Positions 14,201-27,109 of a stretch of DNA of 64,000 bases are shown in pieces. Where the stretch lies: the NCBI RefSeq assembly GCF_024713945.1, contig NC_134678.1, positions 1,984,001 to 2,048,000 of the forward strand, given 5' to 3'. The stretch's first letter is position 1. Every line of letters starts with the position of its first letter. Position numbers and translations under genes: made by a program. This stretch comes from Dermatophagoides farinae (taxonomy: Eukaryota > Arthropoda > Arachnida > Sarcoptiformes > Pyroglyphidae). The notes beneath the pieces are model-generated. The model made no database searches. It saw only the letters and a list, made by a program, of their open reading frames with translations, and had not been told where the DNA came from.

Positions 14201-15312
14201 AATATATTTCGATATCTGGTGCGGTCAAATTGAAGGCCAGATTGTAATATTAACATTTAAACGTTCGACATTGGAAATTGTGAGACAAACTACAATTGAT
14301 CATTATATTGATCGACATTTTAATCAATTCAATGTTCCTATTGCTGAACGAAATGATGTATTCCTATTGGTCGGTACGAATAATCAACCATTTGTCTTTT
14401 CTGTTTTATATTCAGGTTTGAAACGAATTATCTCATTTTCAATATTTTCATTTGAATCTAATTATTACTCTTATATACAGGCTATATAATTTATCAATGG
14501 GATGCTCAAAAGAAAATTATTACTCACAAGTTGGATTGCTCAAAACTTGCTCCTTGTTCGGAAAGTCTTATGTCGATTAGTATTGAAGATCATCTCAAAC
14601 GTATGTGCATTTAAATTTTTTTTTAAATTATTGATTTATTCCATAATTTTTTTTTCTTATTTTCGCAATCATATAAATAGCTGGAAATTGTCGAATCAGT
14701 GAAATAGCTATCAATGAAGATAATGATGAGATCTATGTTGGTACTAATTTTGGTTGCATTATTGTTGCCGAACTAAAATCACTTAAACCAATCACTGTAT
14801 TTCGGCCATATCAACGTGAAGTAAAATTTATAATTACATTGAATAATTACGGCAATAAAATTCACCATACAATGATAAATTCAACCAATGACGATGAATC
14901 TCATCATGAACAACGTTTGGATAATAACGAAACGAATGATAACAACAAAGAAATTCGAAATAAAGATTTCTCATTATCATCTATTAGAAATATTTGGCCA
15001 TTTAATAAATCAACGAATAATAACGTTACGAGTCCAACAGTTGATAGTAAAAAGACATCAATGAAGCCACCGTTAAATAATGATAACAAATTGAAAAATA
15101 TTCTACCGAAAAAGAAAAACATTAAACCATTCGTTACAATTGGAAGAGGTTATCGAAATTTACTGGACAGATTTACTTGTTCTTCAAATCATCATGAATC
15201 ATCGCCAAGGAATAACGACATTTACAGTGATTCCAATAAAAATATCAAACTAAAATATGCCAGTCAATTTCATGCCATTATCTGGGATTCTGGTTTTTGG
15301 AATTTTTCATAA
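5252..15312 (+). CDS. Lrrk: Leucine-rich repeat kinase (Roco family, LRRK1-type)
   Basis: A large GTPase-kinase for membrane trafficking and cytoskeletal signalling. Seven exons fit by phase: 5252-5458, 5534-10766, 10845-11041, 11106-13199, 13269-14415, 14481-14600, 14681-15312, giving about 3,209 residues. Domain order: ankyrin repeats (about 45-600), leucine-rich repeats (about 800-1420), Roc GTPase with P-loop GYQNIGKT at 1461-1468, switch II DFGGQ at 1568 and G4-like THYD at 1626; then COR to about 2150; kinase with GRGSFG at 2332, Lys2387, YRDLKSENVLVW around Asp2511 and DYG at 2555-2557; then a C-terminal WD40-like region. YRDLKS-N-LVWS and DYGISR match LRRK1 better than LRRK2, and there is no armadillo region. 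It is longer than vertebrate LRRK1 (about 2,015) because of Ser/Asn-rich inserts between repeats. Three in-frame Met codons (5252, 5258, 5276) could start it. All core catalytic residues are present. Confidence 0.93.
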
Positions 15313-15982
15313 TTTTTCAACATTTTTTTCTATTGTTCAACAAAACAAAAAAAAAACTTTTCCAATACAAACAAATATTTTTCTCTCATACAAACATACC
15401 TATCCACCGATTCACATTACTTTGTTATTTACTTCATTGTTTTTATTGTTTTTAGTTTTTATGAAAAATTTAATTTTCTCTAAATTAAATATAAAAAAAA
15501 TCACTATTATATTTACAAAAGAAAAAAAAAATGAAAACATTATAACAGTTTTTTTCAGAAAAATTACCACCATAATGGACTGGTCAATTATTTCGAAGAA
15601 TATTCATATTTATGAGAAGTTTGATTACAAAAATTGCATTTTTTTCGAACAAATAATAAAAACAAAATATACAAGTTTTGATCATTGTCAATTATCATTC
15701 AAAGAACAAATCATTAGTCGCACTATATATATATAGTTTTAATGCGATTTGATTAGACAGACTGAGAAGAAAAATTAACATTTTTTTTCATTTTTCTTTC
15801 AGGATTCTTTCGGAAAATAAATAAAATGAGAAAAAAAATAAATAAAAATAAAAATTTCATATATATGACTTATAAAATCAAAAGAAATAGAAAATTATTA
15901 CTTTTCTAAATCATTTTATGAATGACTGGAAGTCTATAGTTGAATTTTGTAGTGGCGATAATTTCATTTCACATTGGTTTCA
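15313..15982. other. Convergent 3' intergenic region, LRRK / Patched-related
   Basis: The two genes converge here with 670 bp between stop codons. No gene is seen. Overlapping AATAAA hexamers on the + strand at 15816-15825 are a likely LRRK poly(A) signal about 500 bp after its stop. The rest is A/T-rich 3' UTR-like sequence. Confidence 0.55.
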
Positions 15983-18900
15983 TTATTGAAAGTTACTATT
16001 ATCAGTTTTGTTTTGGTTTGCAGGAACGGTTCCAGACCACCTACTATCCCAATGAAGATTATAATCAAAATAATGATATGAAGATGTATTCATTTCATTT
16101 CGATTCAATATTATATCTGGATCCTGTTGTATTCTGTGTGTCGTTCTATTTGGTTTTAAACTACCAATCCGATATGATTGAAGCCGTTGTCTAGTAGATG
16201 GATATTCTTCCAAATATCTATTATAAGACATTGGTATGAATCGATTTAGATTATGATGATTGTTTTGCTGTTGATGATTGAATAATGATGGTGGTAAAAT
16301 ATTTCTATTCATACGTTCTTCGTGGCCATTCGTTGGACCTATTCTCGATTGGCGATTATTTTTAAAATTTCTTCTCGGTTCAACCATTTCAGTATCATTA
16401 CTTTTACTTCTTGTGACAAACATTTTCGATGCATCTGTCGATTGTTCCAAACTATCGCTTAAATAGCCATCATTAACATGATGATTTTCGATTATTCTTT
16501 GTGGCTGTTTTTTCACTATCATATCGACATGATGATCAATTTTTGATTCAGCAGCTTTCCAACTACTTTCACTACATTCTTCAGCACTTGTACCAAGTCC
16601 AAGATCTTTTTCAGCTACTACACTACTGTCAGATACCGAAAGACTTTTTGATCCTTCCACACTAACTTCGTCCACAATTCGTGGTCGTCGATTTTGTTTG
16701 ATATTATCAACAACAGTATGATTTTCACTGTTGCATGCAAGATTTATGTAAGAAGGTCGTGGAATGTATATCGGGCCACCATTTTTATGAACAATAGTTT
16801 TTCCATCGAAAAATTTTTCTGCCGTAAAAAACGGTAACTCTTTCTGCATTGTTTGTAAATTTGTTGTTTTAAAATGATAAGGCTGTGGAAGTTTGCTTGA
16901 TAAATGTAATGATTTGTTGTCTGATGATTGACCTTCTGACAATAATTTCGGTGGTTGGCGACAAATGTCGGTTAATGAAAGTAGGACTGGTAGTAAAAGG
17001 ATACCATGTGTTGCACCGAATAACATCACAAGAAAAACAGTTTTGAAAAAAGTCACAAATACATAAGACGGTGCAAATGCTAATGCTATTATACCAAGAA
17101 CTGTTGAAACACTGCCTTGAAAAATTGGTAATCCTAATGAATAAAGAGCCGATTTTACTCGTTCACCGGGAGTACGTTCATTACAAGAAATATATGCATA
17201 GGAAATGTGTGCAGAAAAATCTACAGAAAAACCTATACACATGATCAAATTGATCATCGATATTGAATCCAAATTTACATTCCATAATGTCATATAACCG
17301 ATGACGCCAATTTCAATCGATATGATTGAAAATGCTACCCAAATAGCACATGATGGTGATGGAATGAATATTAACGAAATGGCCATCATTACGATTGCAG
17401 CAACAGTTATGGTCTGAATCGATATGCTACGAACCAGAACAAATTGATCAAAAAATATGAAATAATGATGATAAATAGTAACATGGAATGGAAAACTATC
17501 AGCAATTCCACGCAATGAAATCAGCATTTCTTTTTCCATATTTGCATCAAGAATGTTTTTTGCTTGAATTATATATCTAGATGCAATGACTTCGGAACCA
17601 TCTTCATTGAAAACGACATCAAAACGAAATTGTTCAGTTAATGGAAAATGGAGAAAAATATCACGTAATCCACGATAAAAATCCAATGGATCGGATACAT
17701 TTAAAGCCTATAATAGTTTTTAAAAAAGTTTTAGAATTATTCTCAAAACTGCTATATAATGATAGTACCTGGAGGAAAAGAAAACTATCGTCTTGGCCGA
17801 GAAATGTCAAATATGATCGAAGCCATGATTCAGTCATTGATTTATCAGCCACATAAGGACTTTCTTCGAATTTTCGTAACATATCTTCAATTTGTTGTTG
17901 AATTTTCGGATCTGCATAGTTCATCGTTTCATTGACGACCACTTGTATCCGATAAGGATATTCACGAAAATATTTATCCTCAAAATCATAGAATTGTATC
18001 GAATATGAATCATCTCGTGATAATTTTCTTCTATCCAATCCTTCTTTTATTACACTGCAGCCATAAATACCGATGAATAAATAGATGAGAAATACACTTA
18101 TGACCAATAGCTTGACCAATGGCCGATTCAATGATTCTGCCAATACATCACGAAAAAATATCATCATCATATGTTCTTTGTTATCTTTTGGATTATCCGG
18201 ATCATTTGGATTACGTCCTCCAGTACAAAGTAAACGGAAGAAAAAGCCCTTATCCTCTGAAAATTGAAAAAAGTTGATTATAAGTTTTATTTATGAAATT
18301 GATAGATAATTATAATCATATAATATAGATAGATAACCATTTAAATACTAAAATTTCCTATCAATTAGTAGATGATCAATCTATTGATGAATGATCAAAA
18401 AACGAAATTAAGTAGAGAAAAAATAAATAAATAAATAAATGAAAAAAAATATGTCATACCCGCAAGCGATTTAGGCAACACCGGTATACAAATTAGACCA
18501 TGAAGATTACGTCGTTCAACTTCACCAAAATAAGCCATAAGACCGCCAAAAAATGTTATATGATAAGCATAAGTGAATAGTACAGCAACCGATGTATAGA
18601 TGCAAAAGATTCGAACCTGTAACAATACAAAAAAAAGGGTCAACCATTATTATAATCGATGAATAGTGTTAGTGAATATATATTATCTATTTGAAATGAT
18701 TGAAAGACTGTCAAATTTAAATGGATTATCGCTTTCACTATAATATATCTCAAAGAATGACGAAAATAATATTCAAACTATCGGATTTTCTTTGCTTTTC
18801 ATATTGTTTCTCTATTTGTGTTTTTTTTTCTTGCAAACAAAAGTAGCATGAAAAATTGAAAATGAATGAACTTTAACAAACTAGTATATAAAACAAAAAA

Positions 18901-21900
18901 AAACTTGTATGAATCAAATCGATGAACTAATAGGTGATTAACATGGATACTATTACATATATAACAAGTGTATTTAGATGTAATAGAAATGATTGGATAA
19001 ATTGGATGAATAGAATGATTTGGAGAAAAACAAAAAAAAAAAAAAAAACAGTGAAGTCAAAATCCAAATGGAAAAATCAAATAAAATCAATGTATATATG
19101 AAAGGGGATATAATATTACCGATGGAAAAGGCGTGATGATGCCGATCATAAATGAAATAAAATTGGTCAATGATGTAATTGTAATGGAGACAGCTGCTTC
19201 CGCATATGTATGACTTAATCGTTTTGGTACACTCATTGTTGGATTGGTTCGTCGCCATGCAGCCAACAATACGAATGCATCATCCATACCGACACCTGTT
19301 GTAATGAAAATCATTAAATTATCATCATGAAATCATTATGAAATTGAATATTTTAGTGGTAAACAAATAAGTAAAAATTTACATTAATCATTATTTTTAG
19401 AAGAAAAAAGAATGAATTAAATGTCAAATATGATGACCAGTCACAGATTTCTGGGTCATTTATTTTATCATATTTTTTTTGGGGAGAAAATTTCCACTTG
19501 TTTATACATTTGTCTGTGTGTTAATATTTAACCCAAATAACTTTTTTTCAAATTCATTTTAGATTTTATGGAGAATGTGTGTATTGCGGTTAAACAAACA
19601 AGGTCAAAAACGGTGTTTAGTTTTTTTTGCTATATCTCAAACAGACAATGTTTGTATGTTGTTTGACTTTGAGTATTTATTTTATCTTCAATTAATAGCC
19701 AAACAAAATGAATGTTATTTCTACAAAAATAGCCTATGCATCTATCCATCCATCCATCCATCCATCAATGATGGAATCATTTTCCGTGAAAATGGCAGAA
19801 ATAAAGATTATTCAATTGGAAAAAAAATTTGGAATAAAAATAGAAATTTCAATGATCAGATTATGGTCATCATGGAATCAAACCATTTACGATGACCATC
19901 ATCAACTGTAGATGTTGAATTTATATACTCTCTCTCTTTCTCTCTCTCTCTCTTACGCACACATACACACACATCTATCTAAATTGAAATCGAAAAGTTT
20001 TTACCATTCAATTTCAAAATCTGGAAAACCTATCAATTATTTAAATGAGAAACAAAAACAAAAATAAAAATTATCAATGTTGTTGTCGATTAATGTGGCT
20101 TAAGTCTTCATTCATTCATTTGACTTTGACTTTCGATTCAACATACATTTTTTTATCTGATTATCTATTTATCTGTTTAAATATACTCTTATTATTACAA
20201 ATAAATAATCACAAGATCGATGGACCGAATTGAATTTATATTCATTCATCGTTTTAGTTTACATTTTAGTCTAAAATGATTTTTAGATTTTCAAATTGTA
20301 TATACAGGTTAGCAGTAAAAATTTTTTCTTCTTCTTTAACTCTTAAATTTAGCATTCATATGGCCATATATCATTTTCTCAACAAAAAAAAAACAACATC
20401 CGACAATTAGTGAAAGGGAATTATTTATTTTTTTATTGAAAAATTTTTTCAAACAAAAAATTTTCTATTCAAAAACAAAACCAGCTATGTGAATGGTGGA
20501 AATAAAAAGTCAGCAACAAGTTTCTCCAACTTTTCATACAAAAGTATTTAAAAACTTCACGATCACTTATTTGACACACAATGATGATGATGATGATATC
20601 GGTCAATGATAGTTATCATTCATGACATATTGATATACATTTTGGCGAAAAAAAAGTCATATAGATTGATAAATAGATAGCAATTTCATCATCATCAACA
20701 TCACAACATTGACAACGGAAAAAAAAGCAAAACATTCGGGTCATTTAACATTGCATACAATTGGCCGTTTTTCATTTATTGTCTAAATTTATTATTATTA
20801 TTATTGATTTATTTACAAACACTTTGAATCAAATAATGGACATTGAATTTTGAAAAAAAAATTTTGAGTGATATCATTCACATTCAAATGTGATGATGAC
20901 CAAAATTGTTTTGTATATACGTGTTTGGTTGTTGAATTTTTTTTCTGTTTTTTTTTTGAATGACCATCTTCATTAACCTTGACCTTATGTCCGAATGCGT
21001 GTTTCATATACTTTTATTATGTACCGAATATTTTCGATTATTTAGGATGTTTAAAATAATACACAAATGAAAGAAAAAAACAAAATTTTCACATGTTTTT
21101 TTTGTAATTTTACTTGATTCAATGACACAATTGAATTTATTGAATATTTTTACTTTTTTGAATCTTGTTGTACTATTGTGATTAACCTAAATTGTAAAAA
21201 TTATTTTTGAACACGAATTTTTCAATCGTTAAAACTGGTTATGATGATGTCAGATGTTGAATGTTTTGAATTGTTCATTGAATAAACAAATGAACCATGA
21301 AATTTTTTCTGGTTCAAATTGTGTTACCTATTATGCAGCATGTGTGATAAAATCTGATGAACATAATTATTATTGTATATGAATAGAAGACAAAAAAAAT
21401 CATATAATCAAGCTAATTCATATCATTCACGCCACCACTATTTACGAATATGACTAATTAGATTTTTGTCATTGTCATTTGTGTGAAACATGTTTGTAAG
21501 GTAGTGAAAATCAAAAAAAAAAAAAATGGAATATATTAGGCGGTACATATGGATTAGCCAATTTACATTTGATAATTGAATTTCTCTATCATTTGAAATA
21601 TGTCGCAAACAAACACAATTAAATCTATGTATAACTAAAATAACCAAAATACTGGTAATGGAGGAGAAAAAAGGGATATTTCTCATTTCATTTTTTTCTC
21701 CTTTTTTTTCAATCAAGTTTTATGTTCAAAAAAGAAATTTTATATAACAATAAAAATTTTCATCTACTGGACTGTAATTTTTCAATTGTTAACCGGATTT
21801 TCAACTGTTCCTGTTCAAAAAAAAATTTGGAAAACGGATGTGAATGATGACAGAAAAAAAAGAATGAGAGAAAAAAACATTCATTTTGCTAGATGTTGAA

Positions 21901-23665
21901 TATTGAAATTGTTTGGTCATATGGACAATTGTATATATCGCCTTGTATGTGTGATAAATGTATTGCAGCATTTCATGGTTAACTGATAAATTGTCGTCAT
22001 TGTTTTTTTTTTGTCGCAGTTGAAATGATCTAAAACAAACTGGCCAACAACAACAACAACAACAACAATGAATAAAATTTTTGTTTCCATCATCAACATT
22101 TGTTTTTGTTTTGTTTTTTGTTTTTTTGGAACATGATTACAATTTCCCTGAGGAAAGTAACACATACATTCAATCAGATACATATATAGAAGAGGCATTG
22201 ATCCTAGGTCTTAAGCGAAAACATATGCAGACATTTAATTATACCAGTCTTGTGTTTATATGACAGATACAGGTACAGGTAGCAATGTGACAATTTATTT
22301 CATTTCATTTTTTTTTTTACTAATAAACAGAAAAACAATTTATATGACACACATATTACATTGAATGTTTTTTCATGCATAAAAATGGATCTATTTTTTT
22401 TCTCCATAGAAATAGGTAGAAAAAAAGATCATTGATATATATTGAATAAAGTAATCACAAACACACACACACACCATTATCATCTCTAATAATCAATGAT
22501 AATAATAATCACTTTACTTTCAGAAGCAAAAAAACAAAAAAAAATGGATATCCGAAATTGGATTCAGTAACATACAAATAAAAAATCAATCAGACAAATA
22601 ACGGAAATGATAATACAAAAGGTGAAATAAAAGTAATAATTATATATTTGTCAAATGTAAACACTTACCTAACATTAAGAATGGAGCTGCTAGATTGATG
22701 CCAATCATTTCGATACCACAATAAACACAAAGACCGAATGCACCAATAACGGCAATACCGGCCGATAAACAACCCATTAGACCTAGCCATGGTTTGGATC
22801 TAACCCAATCAAACATCATACAGGTGCCAATACTAAACACAAGCATAATGGCTATTGTAATACTGAAGAATGGCACCAAACTATGTGTATTACTATCAAG
22901 CTCTTTTTGTAATGTAGTCGATATAAAACGTGAAACAATAATGTTCTCATATTGAACTGATGCAGCAAAATCAAGAAATCGTTGTTCCCATAATTGGCCA
23001 CGAATATCACCATTTTTGATTGTTGTATCAGCGAAATACATTAAATTTACACCTTTAGCCGATTCGATGATGTTATTAGCATCACGTTGAACACCACCAA
23101 GATAAGCGGGAAAAAAATATGCTTTATATGTTTCATGATTAACCCAAATAGGATATTTAAGAAAATATCTATTCGCTTCAATATCATCGATTTTGTTATC
23201 AAAATCAAGTATATCATTGTTGAAACATTTAAATTCATGTTTGGCGCACATATCTTGATATCGATAAATTTTATCATCCCATTCAATTGTTAGATTTTTG
23301 ATGGCACTATCTAGTTGCATTAATTCATTCCAAACGGATCTTCTTAATACAGAACCACCATCACGAGCCGTTATAATTAATCGTCCAAAACGGCCTTTAT
23401 GAGTGATTCGGCCAAGATTAAAATTCTGTGTATAATTGATGGGAAAATATTCATCAATAATGGCACGTTCAAGCTTAGAACGGCCATCGGTTGGTGAGAA
23501 CAGATATTCAGGATCATCCTCATAACGTAACCGTTGTAGACCGGTAGCTAGTATACATGCAATGAAAAAAGGCACAAGCACAAAATAACCAGGATATTTG
23601 CCTACGATGTATCCCAACTTTTGGAAAACAATCGATAGGGCCGTATCGATGCACATACAAGTCAT
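15983..23665 (-). CDS. Ptr: Patched-related (PTCHD/Ptr-type) sterol-sensing-domain protein
   Basis: A multi-pass membrane protein of the Patched/Dispatched RND superfamily. Five exons fit by phase: 23665-22669, 19295-19120, 18616-18460, 18256-17769, 17707-15983, total about 1,180 residues, close to my recollection of Drosophila Ptr. The N-terminal helix is followed by a large ectodomain with YLFSP..GRSKLER, then the sterol-sensing-like helices. The RND motif GVGMDD (residues 333-338) spans the first intron. The second RND half carries GFSVDF at about 765-770. About 320 hydrophilic Ser/Asn-rich residues follow the last helix as a cytoplasmic tail. The family includes Hedgehog receptors and the nematode PTR proteins used in cuticle and membrane lipid traffic; which role applies cannot be told. 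Exon 1 is separated from exon 2 by a 3.4-kb repeat-rich intron; the other introns are 61-503 bp. The symbol is by resemblance only. Confidence 0.9.
19296..22668 (-). other. Long first intron of the Patched-related gene
   Basis: The donor GTAAGT follows the first G of the GVGMDD codons and the acceptor is at 19296, so the intron is phase 1 and about 3.4 kb. It holds simple repeats: (ATCC)n near 19744-19763, (TC)n near 19930-19952, (GAT)n near 20582-20597 and (AAC)n near 22048-22068. No nested gene was recognised. Confidence 0.7.
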
Positions 23666-24155
23666 GATTATTATTAATTGATGCCTGTTGATTTAATTGG
23701 TAATTGGATGAGCTGATGAGTTTATTGTTGGTTATTTTCAAGGACCAGATTTGGTCCTTTATGATGAAAAAACAAACTAACTGTTGATGAAATGATGATG
23801 ATGTTAATGATGAAATGTAAAATGATTTACAAATAATAAAAAAAAAGAAAAGAAAAAACCGATTGACCGACAAAGACAAAACAAAAAAAATACCAAAAAC
23901 AATCACGATCTATGTCTTCTTTCAATGATCCAGAAGCTTATAATTGCACACTTTTCAATCGATTTCTTCTTCTTTCACTATCTTCTTTTTTTCGAATATT
24001 TCTCTCTTCGGTTCGTTCTTTCTTTTTCGTTTGATTTTGACTGACTTCTCGTTTTCTGTTACTGCCATTCATATATATTAACAAGAAAATAAAAAAAAAC
24101 GTTATCGTTGGTCTAATGTGTTGATGATAACTCGAATCATGCCCATGCCATCATT

Positions 24156-24195
24156 GTCGTTGTCGTCGTCGTCGTCGTCGTTGTTGTTGTTGTTG
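24156..24195 (+). repeat. (GTC)n(GTT)n compound microsatellite
   Basis: About 40 bp of GTC/GTT triplets changing from GTC to GTT units, upstream of the Patched-related gene. Confidence 0.9.
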
Positions 24196-25057
24196 AAGTG
24201 TATAGAAAATAAAGACAGTGATGACCGTTATAGTGGAATGCGAACAAACCGTTATCCCGTTTGAAATAAATGATTCAAATGTTTGAGAAAAGAAAATCTT
24301 CTTTTACGAATAAGTATAAAAGAGATCGGTGACCAATGCATCAAGATATGGCTACTGTCGATATCGATGTCGAATGATGTTGTCTCTGTCAATGTATGAT
24401 GATGTTCATTACTACCACCATCATCATCATCACCACGAATTATATATTAAAATACGAACACGACCAAACTGAGATCCAAAGTAGCCAACAACAAACAGAC
24501 ACACACACACACACAAGATTTTTAATGATGGATTAAATCGAGCAAATTGAGTTAAGTTGAATGAATTGCCTATTTTTTTTTGTCTAATTCCCCGGACAAT
24601 TCGAAATCGATCCGAAATTTTCGACGTTTAGCCTAGAAACATATCTACATTCACTGAAAACATTAACAACTACAAACACAGTGCACACAAATTGAAAATC
24701 GATCAGATTTATTTAGTTGAATAATAATAATGGTCATAGAACGGAAATTAAAATTTCAACTAAAAACCATAATATAAATGAATGAATGAATGAATGTAAA
24801 CTTTTCCGATGCCATTGATGATATGATGGTCAGTGTCGAGTAAAAAAAAAGAAAATGAAAAAAACAACCGGTTTTTCTTCACTAAATATCCGGTGATAAT
24901 CACAAAATCACAGATTTAGATTGGTAAAAATTTTCACTTTTTAACATTTTCAAATTTCAAATTTTTTTCATATAATCACAGAATTGAATAAAGTTCACAA
25001 TCACAATTTGTAAAAAAATGCATAGATGAAATAAAATGGTTGTTTTGACATTCGAAC

Positions 25058-25087
<30 letters not shown>
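25058..25087 (+). repeat. (CA)n microsatellite
   Basis: About 15 uninterrupted CA units, one of the longest dinucleotide runs in the window. Confidence 0.95.
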
Positions 25088-25090
<3 letters not shown>

Positions 25091-25542
25091 CAACCATATA
25101 GACAATGAATGTCGAATGAATTTGAATGAAATGATTTGGTTTAGTTTTTTTTACCCATTTTTTTGTTATTAACGCAATGAAATTCACTTTATTTCTGCTA
25201 CAAAATTGTGTGTTGTTGGAACGACATGTTTCTATTGCTGTTCTTAAGATTGAAATTTATGTATCACAAAGAAAAAGAAAAGGAACTGCACACACACACA
25301 CACACACATTGTTGCAAACATCGACAATTTGAAATTGAATGAAAATTTAAACGACATTGTAAAAGGAAATCATGCATTCATGCATGATATATTTTGAATC
25401 ACAGAAAAAAAATATTGAAAAAAAATTATAAATCAAACACAAATATGAAAGTGGAATCAAATTTTTTCCCCGTTGTTGTTTTATCTATAATTCAATGATT
25501 ATTTTGATGTGTTGGACATTAAAAATGAACAATTAGAATCGG

Positions 25543-25564
25543 TGAAACACGTGCACGTGTTTCA
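25543..25564. promoter_or_regulatory. 22-bp perfect palindrome with paired E-boxes
   Basis: The 22 bp are identical to their reverse complement. The centre is CACGTGCACGTG, two E-boxes of the CACGTG type abutting each other, flanked by TGAAA and TTTCA. CACGTG is bound by bHLH factors of the Myc/Max, USF and CLOCK classes. Function is inferred from the motif only; the nearest gene starts are 23665 (-) and 28881 (-). Confidence 0.4.
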
Positions 25565-27109
25565 AAATAAAAAAAAACGAATTTTACCACAATTTGGCAC
25601 AACGATAAATTTATTGTTTGAATGTAAAAATCTCTGTTAATTCTAATGGAAAAGAAAAAAAACATCAACCACGATGAGCAATGATATTTGTGATCATTCA
25701 TGTCAACGTGGAATATTTTACAATCACAGGAACGAAAAAAATTTTTTTTTTCATTTTCTCATTCAATTATACGAAAACTTTTTTTGCATTGTTTGTGTGT
25801 GTGTGTGTGTATGGTGATGATTTTCGTTTGCATCCGCTATTTTATTTTTTTTCCATTCATTCATTCTTTTTTCTTTTTGATGATGATCATATTGTATTGT
25901 TTGATTCGATAAATCTATCGATGATAATAATCATTGTCGAATTACGGATATGCGGATATATATCGAAGAAACAAATACATACGGACACATACACATACAC
26001 ACACACACACAACATAATGAAGATGATGACAAAATAAAGATGATGATGAATAATCTTGACATTTCAATTCATTCTCAATATGAAACGTCATTATCGATTT
26101 TGACTGCTTTCCATCATCATCATCATCATCATCATTATGGCATCAAATTTTCATTTCTTTTTTTTTCGCTGTTTTGTTTTGGAACAAATATGTAATTGTC
26201 CTTGCCTGTATCCTGTCAATTACCATTATTATTTACTATATAGTGAATGATGGATTAAGAAGGGGATAAGGGGGGAGACAAACGAATGGGCCGTTATCGA
26301 ACAAATCATCCCGACAAAATTACCGATGTAATAAATTATATGAATGGATAAAATTATCATTATTTTATCGATTTGATAAATAACGTTGTTGCCTGAAACC
26401 TTTTTTTTTACTGTTTTCCTCATCAAAATCAATAATGTTTTCTAACCAATGATGAAAGAATCAATTCGATTCTTAAATTTTATTTTTCAAATAAATCATA
26501 TTGAATAATGAAAAAATTTTAAATTTAGTAAAAACATTAAATTGATTTGTTGCTGTGTAGTTGTTGTTAAAATTCGAATAATAATGTTATTATCACGAAC
26601 AAACGAAAAAAAAATCGATTGATTGATTGATTGATTTTTTTTAACCTTTTTCGTTCTCTGGAACAAACAAAGGTGGCAGAAACAGAAAAAACTATAAAGT
26701 TTTTGATGTCCATATATATATATTGTGATTCTCCCTTTCTCTCTTCTATCGTTTTCCCAGTTTTATCTATCACCTTACCTTATGACAACACGGAAGTGTG
26801 CGATAAATGTAGTGAAATACAAAAAAAAAATTTAATTTTCTGTTAGATGATAATGTTTGCTTAATAATGATATTGATGCTTTTCTTTTGTTTATAACTAA
26901 TATTTTTTTTTTTTTTTTTTTTTGGTTTGGTTTGGTTCCAAAGCAAACAAAAAAAATTCAAAATTGAACTTTTATTGAATTCAAAAAAAAAACAAAAATA
27001 CAACTCAAGATAAAAACGCCATCTTTTGTCGATCAATAAACATTATTTATTTGAAAAAAAACATTTATAAATTCCGCATTTAAAAATCATTGCATTTGAT
27101 AATTTTGGA

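Larger units (their letters stand above)
23666..27109. other. Intergenic DNA between Patched-related gene and TAK1
   Basis: No coding segment was recognised in 3.4 kb. The right part just upstream of 23665 should contain the Patched-related 5' UTR and promoter. It includes a (GTC)n(GTT)n block near 24156-24195, (CA)n near 25058-25087 and 25290-25309, (TG)n near 25793-25810, (CAT)n near 26113-26134 and an 18-bp poly(T) near 26907. A long perfect palindrome at 25543-25564 is listed separately. Confidence 0.6.

Noticed and set aside
19575-19911. Overlapping frames of 67-106 codons inside the Ptr intron
   Set aside because: Composition is low-complexity, includes the ATCC repeat, and neither has splice context or recognisable motifs.
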